A stretch of 38,842 nucleotides of DNA from Tepidiphilus sp. J10 (GTDB lineage: Bacteria; Pseudomonadota; Gammaproteobacteria; Burkholderiales; Thiobacillaceae), in contig CAMDHJ010000015.1 in the NCBI GenBank assembly GCA_945897865.1, forward strand, positions 1 to 38,842, given 5' to 3'. Within the stretch, counting starts at the first letter, position 1; the number at the start of each line of letters is the position of its first letter. The notes below the pieces were generated by a model. The model was given only the letters and a program-made list of their open reading frames with translations, searched no databases and was not told where the DNA came from. Both the position numbers and the translations under genes were made by a program. Below, in pieces: positions 20,663 through 26,779 of this stretch.

Positions 20663-22009
20663 ATGGAGGAACCTGTACGCTCTGCAACTCGTAACAACGC
20701 CATTTCGGGAGATAACCCAGTCGTGACCTTGCCCACCCTCCGCCCACGCGACCGCGACGCGCTCATTCAAGCCCTGCGCTCCGGCGTTACCCCGCGCACT
20801 GGCGCAAGACATATCCAGGTTGGCCGCGATGCCGAAATAGCCGCCCTCGACAAAGACCTCGAACGCATCTGCGACGGCGGCGCAAGTTTCCGGCTGATCG
20901 TCGGCGAGTACGGTTCCGGCAAGACCTTTTTTCTCAACCTTCTACGCGGCGAAGCCATGGAGCGGCAACTCATCGTCGCCCATGCTGACCTCAATCCCGG
21001 CCGCCGCCTGCACGCCTCCAGCGGCGAAGCGCGCAGCCTGTATGCCGAGTTGATGAAAAATCTTTCCAGCCGCGCCAAACCGGAAGGCGGCGCACTCATC
21101 ACAGTAGTAGAAAAATTCATCACCTCCGCGTTGGCCGAAGCGAGGAAAGCTGACCGCAAACCCGAGGATGTCATTCACGACAAGCTCGAAGCCCTGAGCG
21201 AACTGGTCATGGGCTACGACTTCGCCACCGTCATCGCCGCCTACTGGCGAGCCTACGAAAAAGACGACGACACCCTCAAGGCCAACGCCATCCGCTGGCT
21301 GCGCGGCGAATTCAGCGCCAAGACCGACGCCCGCGCCGCCCTCGGCGTGCGCGAAATCATCAATGACGCCGCCCTCTACGACCAACTCAAACTGCTCGCC
21401 CGCTTCACCCGACTGGCCGGCTACAAAGGCCTGCTGATCTGCCTGGACGAACTGGTCAACCTCTACAAACTCGCCAACCCGCAAGCCCGCAACAGCAACT
21501 ACGAACAAATCCTGCGCATCCTCAACGACCTCGAACAAGGCAACGTCGAAGGCTTGGGCTTCGTCCTCGGCGGCACCCCGGAATTCCTTACCGACCCGCG
21601 CCGGGGTCTGTACAGCTACCCCGCCCTGCAATCGCGCCTAGCGGAAAACCCCTTCGCCCGCGACGGCCTGATCGACCTCACCGGCCCGGTCATCCGCCTC
21701 GACAACCTCAGCCGCGACCAATTCGGCCAACTGCTCGGCAAACTCAGCCAGGTCTACCAGGGCGCGGGCGCTCCGTTATTGCCGGAAGCCGGCATCCCCG
21801 CCTTCATCGCCCACAGCGAACAACGCCTGGGCGAAGCCACCTTCCGTACACCGCGTACCACCATCAAGGCATTCGTCGGATTGCTGGCGGTGCTGGAACA
21901 GAATGAAGCGGCGGATTGGCGGGCACTGCTGGAGCGGACGGAGGTAGAAGCGGAACAGACGGTTGGTGATGGAGATGTTAGCGATGAATTGGCATCATTG
22001 ATGCTTTGA
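20663..22009 (+). CDS. BrxD-like P-loop ATPase (DUF2791 family)
   Basis: A 448-residue ATP-binding protein of the DUF2791 family, which includes BrxD of some BREX systems and the ATPase of Ter-linked DNA-processing clusters. The family start IQALRSGVTPRTGARHIQVGR is followed by Walker A GEYGSGKT (about residues 82-89), Walker B GLLICLDEL (about 255-263), a sensor-like VLGGTPEFL and a C-terminal RTPRTTIKAFVGLL helix with an Arg finger-like RTPR. It probably remodels or loads a partner, perhaps the helicase at 26.8 kb, onto DNA (inference). The start is uncertain: the ATG at 20663 has no ribosome site, whereas the in-frame GTG at 20723 has GGGAGA 10 bp upstream and sits just before the conserved region. 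Its GC-rich codon use differs from the AT-rich genes that follow. A 244-bp AT-rich gap without a gene separates it from the next gene. Confidence 0.82.
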   Translation: MEEPVRSATRNNAISGDNPVVTLPTLRPRDRDALIQALRSGVTPRTGARHIQVGRDAEIAALDKDLERICDGGASFRLIVGEYGSGKTFFLNLLRGEAMERQLIVAHADLNPGRRLHASSGEARSLYAELMKNLSSRAKPEGGALITVVEKFITSALAEARKADRKPEDVIHDKLEALSELVMGYDFATVIAAYWRAYEKDDDTLKANAIRWLRGEFSAKTDARAALGVREIINDAALYDQLKLLARFTRLAGYKGLLICLDELVNLYKLANPQARNSNYEQILRILNDLEQGNVEGLGFVLGGTPEFLTDPRRGLYSYPALQSRLAENPFARDGLIDLTGPVIRLDNLSRDQFGQLLGKLSQVYQGAGAPLLPEAGIPAFIAHSEQRLGEATFRTPRTTIKAFVGLLAVLEQNEAADWRALLERTEVEAEQTVGDGDVSDELASLML

Positions 22010-22253
22010 ATTGTCCAAGCAAATTAGATGAAATACCTTGTGCCAGTAAGAATGTACAAACAGGATCTGTATACGAGGAAACCTCATGAATAACAAATTA
22101 AATAGATATATTTAAATACCACGGATGGCAGCCAAACTAACTAAGCCAGATCAATTCAGTAAAATCGCTGAAGACAACGCCAATTAAATATTAACAACCC
22201 CATCACACCAGTACAGACGCTGACGTTACGGTCCAGAGAAGAGAATTAGAACG

Positions 22254-23912
22254 ATGAGATGTTACTCACCCGAACCCCATAGTAAGTACTGCATCACCAC
22301 TGGCGACTTCACCTACCGTCTGGTGGACGAGGGGCGGCCGGCAGCCTGGAATCTGGTCTGGCTTTCGGTGCCCCAAGTTGACGATCTGCTCGACCCGAAC
22401 CTGGACCGGAACAAGTTTTATGACACCCTGCCCTCAGCCGCAATCGGTGGACTGTCGGCGGCGAGCTGTGCTATCAGCGAATCACTGACCTTCACCGTTG
22501 AGTCCATCATGGGCCAGTCTGCCGTTGCCTTCGTCACCGACTATCTGGAGATGTTTGACTTTCAGTCAACATCAGGCTGGAAGCTCCTGGGCGGTCAAGC
22601 CTGGCTCGACACGATGATGCGCCGAGCCTACCTTTCTGACGGGATGTCTGAGGCGTATGCCGCAGCCAAATCATCTGACAAAATACTCTTGGTGGATTTT
22701 TCTTTGAGGAGGAAATCTAATACACGTATCGAATCACAAGAAATTGAAGAACAAATTCACATCGAAGAACAACAACCAATATCTGGATTGATTATATTAA
22801 ACGGGGGCAAAAACCAAAGTAGTGATCATTCTTTAGTAACAGGCAACGCAAAATTCAGTAATGCAAGGTCAATTAAAGATCAATTCGTCGAAAGCACTAC
22901 CAATCAAGCTATCGAAGCCATAGAGGACAAAAAGATAGTTATTGCGGACCTCCCAAATGGGTATGTAGATAATCGAAATGGAACAATTACCGACCCCCGG
23001 AGTGGTCTTACCTGGATGCGCTGCCTTCTGGGGCAGCGTTTTGAGGCTCTTGGATGCAATAAATGTACAGGGACCGCAAACACTTATACTTGGGAAAATG
23101 CCAAGCTGATCCGGCATCAGTATGCCGGGCATGATGACTGGAGGCTGCCAACGATTGATGAGTTGGAGTCGATTTTCGGAAAGCACTCTGATAGGAATCA
23201 AAATAAAGCAATTTTTCCATGGTTAGCGAATGAAGATGATATTTTTTCTACAACCTGCGTTTGGTCGTCTAGCACAGCAACGGCGATGGATATCTTCACC
23301 GTATATGCATATCATCCAAACGATGACAGCATCGCAGATTGCTTTGACAACTACCTGGATGATCATCACCAGATTTTATTAATGCGCAGCATTGCAGGTG
23401 GTTCTAATGCGGTTATGGGTGCAAACATTGAACAGCAAAATATTACACAAGGGCTTTCCTCACCAGATGAAATAATTGGCAGCGCTATAGATGACGCCAG
23501 CATTAGCGCCACGGTGGTGGTATTACTCAACATGGTCGAACGATTCGAAGCACGCTTCGAAGCAATGGAGAGCCGAATAGAATTACTTACAAATTTACTG
23601 GCATTTCCGCAATCAAAATTTGCGGTAGATGCCCCACCTCATACTAAGGCCGGAAGAATCGATGTTGGAATTCCAGTCGATGCTACATACCTGGAATTCT
23701 TGTACTGGCTGGTTGAACAGCAGAGCATCGCTTACTCAGATTTGCGTACCCGACTGCTCCCACTTGACCTTCTTCCTGGCGCTGTTATCAACGATATTAA
23801 TGAACGTGCCCTAGATCTAACTGGCGAACCGGCGTTGGAAGAAGATGGCGACACCATGATCGTGCGGCAAGAAGTGCTGTTGCAAGTCATCGATACCTGG
23901 GATGTACCTTGA
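22254..23912 (+). CDS. DUF1566 (Lcl C-terminal) protein with probable TerB-C domain
   Basis: A 552-residue mosaic. Residues 1-145 match nothing I know. Residues about 232-378 form a DUF1566/Lcl_C domain: NRNGTITDPRSGLTWMRC, TYTWENAKL, GHDDWRLPTIDELESIF and VWSSSTAT are its diagnostic blocks, usually found in surface or C-type-lectin-like proteins. A coiled segment (about 420-445, MVERFEARFEAMESRIELL) leads to residues about 475-550, which resemble TerB-C: hydrophobic helices, LLPGAVINDINERAL, then the acidic EPALEEDGD. TerB-C normally ends TerB-N/TerB proteins encoded beside DUF2791 ATPases and Lhr-like helicases, which fits this neighbourhood. There is no signal peptide. The first 430 bp are GC-rich; from about 22690 the gene turns markedly AT-rich, suggesting fusion of parts with different histories. 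AGAAGAG precedes the start. The DUF1566 call is firm, TerB-C moderate, function unknown. Confidence 0.75.
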   Translation: MRCYSPEPHSKYCITTGDFTYRLVDEGRPAAWNLVWLSVPQVDDLLDPNLDRNKFYDTLPSAAIGGLSAASCAISESLTFTVESIMGQSAVAFVTDYLEMFDFQSTSGWKLLGGQAWLDTMMRRAYLSDGMSEAYAAAKSSDKILLVDFSLRRKSNTRIESQEIEEQIHIEEQQPISGLIILNGGKNQSSDHSLVTGNAKFSNARSIKDQFVESTTNQAIEAIEDKKIVIADLPNGYVDNRNGTITDPRSGLTWMRCLLGQRFEALGCNKCTGTANTYTWENAKLIRHQYAGHDDWRLPTIDELESIFGKHSDRNQNKAIFPWLANEDDIFSTTCVWSSSTATAMDIFTVYAYHPNDDSIADCFDNYLDDHHQILLMRSIAGGSNAVMGANIEQQNITQGLSSPDEIIGSAIDDASISATVVVLLNMVERFEARFEAMESRIELLTNLLAFPQSKFAVDAPPHTKAGRIDVGIPVDATYLEFLYWLVEQQSIAYSDLRTRLLPLDLLPGAVINDINERALDLTGEPALEEDGDTMIVRQEVLLQVIDTWDVP

Positions 23913-23952
23913 GTAATCGCCAGTTACACCCGTTTTCAACTTGGACATCAGA

Positions 23953-24705
23953 ATGACCAGACAGTCACAAAAAGATGAAGAGCGAGTGTTTCTGGTCAAA
24001 GCATTAGGGAAGATTGGCCTTAAATACGAAATTGCTAGCGGCGTGCGCGAAAGGCCCGACTTTGTAATTACTTGCGAAAACAAGACTATTGGGGTGGAAA
24101 TAACATCTCTACCTAGAACCCTATCGCCGGGCGAAAACGCAAAAAAACTCGAAGCGTCAATTAGCCACATCAAAAATAAATCAATAGAAATTTACTCAAA
24201 CCTAGGTGGACCACCAATAATCGCTCAAATCGTGCTTGACGGAACGAAGCCGATTATCAACAAAAAGTCTTTTACAGAGATACTGGCAAACCACTTGTTT
24301 TTAGCTTGTACTACTAACCATCAACGCGACCTGCCTTCTGATGTTGGCTGTATTTCTTTCCAAAATAAAAATCTGAGCCCGATTACAGAAATAATTATCA
24401 CCCCATCCCCAACAAATGAGTCTGGCATGTTTGTGATAAGCAAGTTCAACTCAACCGAGGTCTGTGCAGCAGACGTCAATGATGTCGTCGCCAACAAATC
24501 GCTTGACACAAGTGAATACCCAAGCTTTCTTTCGGAGAAGTGGCTAATAATTGTATTGCCACTTATGGCAATGGCCGGCGATTCGGTATTGCCAAATAAT
24601 ATCTGCACTCCTGAGAAGCATGGCTTTAATAGAATTTATCTTTTTGATTCCTACAGAGACAAACTGGCCGTAGTAGGTACAGGGAACATTAAGGAAAGGG
24701 CTTAA
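23953..24705 (+). CDS. Uncharacterised protein with PD...ExT nuclease-like motif
   Basis: A 250-residue protein I cannot assign to a named family. Near the N-terminus (about residues 15-55) it has E-R-V-F followed by YEIASGVRERPDFVI and TIGVEIT. This resembles the core of PD-(D/E)xK nucleases (helix with Glu, then PD, then E-x-K), with Thr in place of the final Lys. Similar PDF...GVEIT proteins occur in defence and restriction neighbourhoods (general knowledge). The remainder is mixed alpha/beta with no clear motif. I take the ATG at 23953 rather than the TTG at 23941; neither has a good ribosome site. The gene is distinctly AT-rich, lies 40 bp after the TerB-C gene and ends 2 bp before the DUF433 gene, suggesting a transcription unit acquired from a lower-GC source. 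Confidence 0.6.
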   Translation: MTRQSQKDEERVFLVKALGKIGLKYEIASGVRERPDFVITCENKTIGVEITSLPRTLSPGENAKKLEASISHIKNKSIEIYSNLGGPPIIAQIVLDGTKPIINKKSFTEILANHLFLACTTNHQRDLPSDVGCISFQNKNLSPITEIIITPSPTNESGMFVISKFNSTEVCAADVNDVVANKSLDTSEYPSFLSEKWLIIVLPLMAMAGDSVLPNNICTPEKHGFNRIYLFDSYRDKLAVVGTGNIKERA

Positions 24706-24707
24706 AA

Positions 24708-24938
24708 ATGAATCGTTTTGATCGCATCACCATCAACCCCGCTCTAGTGAATGGGCAACCATGCATTCGAGGCATGCGCCTCACCGTCAAACGCGTGGTC
24801 GAGGCTGTGGCCTTGTATCCGAACCGAGAGGATCTGTTTCTGGAGTACCCCGAACTCGACGCGGAGGATGTTCGCCAGGCACTGGATTTCGCGGCGTGCA
24901 ACCTGGATGACAGCGTGATCCAGCTCGAAGCGGCATGA
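24708..24938 (+). CDS. DUF433 family antitoxin
   Basis: A 76-residue DUF433 protein, a small winged-helix-like antitoxin family related to VapB45. The signature is clear: RITINPALVNGQPCIRGMRLTV at the start, then a helix-turn-helix-like part with YPELDAEDVRQALDFAA. It should bind the partner toxin and repress its own promoter. The start follows the previous stop by 2 bp, with GGAAAGG just upstream inside that gene's end as ribosome site. Its stop overlaps the toxin start by 4 bp (ATGA), the usual coupling in toxin-antitoxin pairs. GC-rich codon use returns here after the AT-rich preceding genes. Confidence 0.9.
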   Translation: MNRFDRITINPALVNGQPCIRGMRLTVKRVVEAVALYPNREDLFLEYPELDAEDVRQALDFAACNLDDSVIQLEAA

Positions 24939-25306
24939 CCAAGGTCTTGCTGGATCAAGGCTTGCCGCGCACGTCGGCGGGCCTGTTGCGGGAGATTGGT
25001 TGGGACGTGCAACACGTCAGCGAACGCGGCATGTCCCAAGCGGAGGATGTCGCCATCATTGAGCTGGCACGCCAGGAACAACGCGTCGTCGTTACATTGG
25101 ACGCCGATTTCCATGCCTTACTTGCGGTTTCCGAGGCAAGCGGACCTTCCGTCGTGCGAATTCGCTCGGAAGGGCTAAAAGCTGCACAGATCGCGACGCT
25201 GCTTCAACGCATTTTTGCTGTCGCAGGTAACGAAATGGCCAAGGGCGCAATGGTCACCGTCCTCGACGAGAAGATACGTATCAAGCACTTGCCCATCGTC
25301 AAGTGA
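24935..25306 (+). CDS. DUF5615 PIN-like toxin
   Basis: A 123-residue DUF5615 protein with a PIN-like nuclease fold. The acidic residues expected for metal binding are in place: LLDQGLP at the N-terminus (first Asp), DVAIIELARQ (central Glu/Asp) and VVTLDADF (third Asp). It is the toxin partner of the upstream DUF433 protein, and the ATGA overlap supports coupled translation. The predicted target is RNA, by analogy with VapC; this has been shown for few members. It lies between the nuclease-like gene and the Fic-helicase pair, so it may stabilise the island or be an unrelated addiction module. Confidence 0.88.
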   Translation: MTKVLLDQGLPRTSAGLLREIGWDVQHVSERGMSQAEDVAIIELARQEQRVVVTLDADFHALLAVSEASGPSVVRIRSEGLKAAQIATLLQRIFAVAGNEMAKGAMVTVLDEKIRIKHLPIVK

Positions 25307-25320
25307 TTAACGCCCTCCAA

Positions 25321-25369
25321 AGTGGCGCAATAAGCCTTATGCGCCACTAAACCATGCCATAGTGGCGCA
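25321..25369. promoter_or_regulatory. Triple AGTGGCGCA repeat upstream of the Fic-helicase operon
   Basis: AGTGGCGCA occurs at 25321-25329, inverted (TGCGCCACT) at 25340-25348 and direct again at 25361-25369. The first two arms and their spacer (TAAG-C-CTTA inside) form a nearly complete hairpin. No T-run follows, so a terminator is less likely than a protein-binding site. The array lies 25 bp before the ATG of the winged-helix Fic-like gene, fitting autoregulation by that protein's N-terminal domain or by the DUF433 protein (inference). Confidence 0.6.
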
Positions 25370-25393
25370 TACCACATTGCACCCGATCAGAAC

Positions 25394-26779
25394 ATGTCCC
25401 GCTCCATTCACGAATCCGAGCTCCAAGACATACTTGCTGCGATCACACGCTCCCCGGATGGGCTTGGCATCGAGGAAATTGAATCGGCAATGCATACGCC
25501 GCCGCCGCGTCGTACATTGCAACGCAGGCTGGCCTTGCTGGTGGCCGAGAAACGGCTGCGGATGGCGGGACAACGGCGCGGGGCGCGGTATTTTTCCGGT
25601 AGCGCGGATGTGGCGGCGTTATTACCAACCATCGCACCTCATACGCCAGATGATTTTGGCATTCCGTTTTCCGCCGAGGTGCTGGAGGTTGCCAAGGCGG
25701 TCACACGGTCGTTATCCGCGCGCCAACCCGTCGGCTACAACCGGGCGTTTCTGGATGGTTATCGGCCCAATGTCAGCCGCTATTTGTCCGAGTCGGTGTG
25801 TGCCGAATTGCACGACGCGGGGCAAGCGGCGATAGGCGAGATGCCGGCCGGAACCTACGCGCGGCAGATTCTCGGCCGCTTGCTGATCGATCTGTCGTGG
25901 AACTCCAGCCGCCTGGAAGGCAATACCTATTCCCTGCTGGAAACGGAACGCTTGTTGTCCGTGGGGCAGGTGGCAAGCGGCAAGGATGCGCTGGAAGCGC
26001 AGATGATTCTGAACCACAAGCGGGCGATTGAATTTCTGGTGGAACCCGCCGCCGAGATCGGTTGCAACCGTTTCACCGTGCTCAACCTGCACGCGCTGCT
26101 GGCGGACAACTTGCTGGCCGATCCCACGGCCGGCGGTCGTTTGCGGAGCATTGGGGTCGGCGTCGGCGGTACAGTGTTTCACCCTCTGGAGGGGCCGCAA
26201 CGAATCGCGAAGTGTTTTCAACAGGTGCTTGATTCAGCGGAGGCAATCATCGAGCCTTTCGAGCAGGCTTTCTTTCTGATGGTGCACCTGCCGTATCTAC
26301 AGCCGTTCGAGGACGTGAACAAACGGGTGTCGCGACTGGCGGCAAATATCCCGCTGATTCGGCATAACCTCTGCCCGCTGTCTTTTGTCGATGTCGATCA
26401 GCAAACCTACATCCATGCCGTGTTGGGCGTCTATGAACAGAACCGGGTCGAGTTGCTACGCGATGTCTTCGTCTGGGCCTACAAGCGTTCCAGCGCGCGT
26501 TATTCAGCGGTGCGCCAATCGCTGGGCGAACCAGACCCGTTCCGGCTTCGCTATCGCGAGTTGCTGGTCGAAACCGTGGCGCAAGTGGTGCGCGCCGGCA
26601 TGAGCCGTGACCAGGCCATTACGTTCATCCAGGCGCAAGCGGACACAGTGGACAAGCAGGATCGGCCCCGCTTTGTCGAGGTGGCGGAAACCGAGGTGAT
26701 GAGCCTGCACGAGGGCAACATTGCCCGCTATCGCTTGCGTCCGAGCGAGTACACCGCCTGGCGAGCGCAATGGATATAA
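25394..26779 (+). CDS. Winged-helix Fic-like protein with degenerate active site
   Basis: A 461-residue protein with an N-terminal winged-helix domain (about 1-75; TLQRRLALLVAEKRLRMAGQRRGARYF) and a Fic fold. Fic enzymes normally AMPylate target proteins through HPFx(D/E)GNGRxxR. Here the matching segment (about residues 301-314) is LQPFEDVNKRVSR: the catalytic His is Gln and the first Gly of the anion loop is Val, while the Phe, Asn and Arg positions are kept. The class II inhibitory motif S-x-x-x-E-G is intact (SSRLEGN, about 169-176). It may be inactive as an AMP transferase, use another chemistry, or serve as a sensor/regulator. Similar QPFEDxNKR variants exist in the Fic superfamily (recollection). 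Its 3' end overlaps the helicase ATG by 10 bp, implying coupled translation. GC-rich codon use matches the ATPase and helicase genes, not the AT-rich middle of the island. Confidence 0.82.
   Translation: MSRSIHESELQDILAAITRSPDGLGIEEIESAMHTPPPRRTLQRRLALLVAEKRLRMAGQRRGARYFSGSADVAALLPTIAPHTPDDFGIPFSAEVLEVAKAVTRSLSARQPVGYNRAFLDGYRPNVSRYLSESVCAELHDAGQAAIGEMPAGTYARQILGRLLIDLSWNSSRLEGNTYSLLETERLLSVGQVASGKDALEAQMILNHKRAIEFLVEPAAEIGCNRFTVLNLHALLADNLLADPTAGGRLRSIGVGVGGTVFHPLEGPQRIAKCFQQVLDSAEAIIEPFEQAFFLMVHLPYLQPFEDVNKRVSRLAANIPLIRHNLCPLSFVDVDQQTYIHAVLGVYEQNRVELLRDVFVWAYKRSSARYSAVRQSLGEPDPFRLRYRELLVETVAQVVRAGMSRDQAITFIQAQADTVDKQDRPRFVEVAETEVMSLHEGNIARYRLRPSEYTAWRAQWI

Noticed and set aside
20942-21631. 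229-codon minus-strand frame rich in Val/Ala/Glu/Gly
   Set aside because: Mirror of the codon bias of the BrxD-like gene, which has Walker motifs on the other strand.
22028-22093. 21-codon frame after the ATPase gene
   Set aside because: Too short and without a ribosome site; likely chance in AT-rich DNA.
25321-25369. The AGTGGCGCA copies as a CRISPR array
   Set aside because: Only 9 bp, three copies in mixed orientation, and no spacers of CRISPR size or cas genes.
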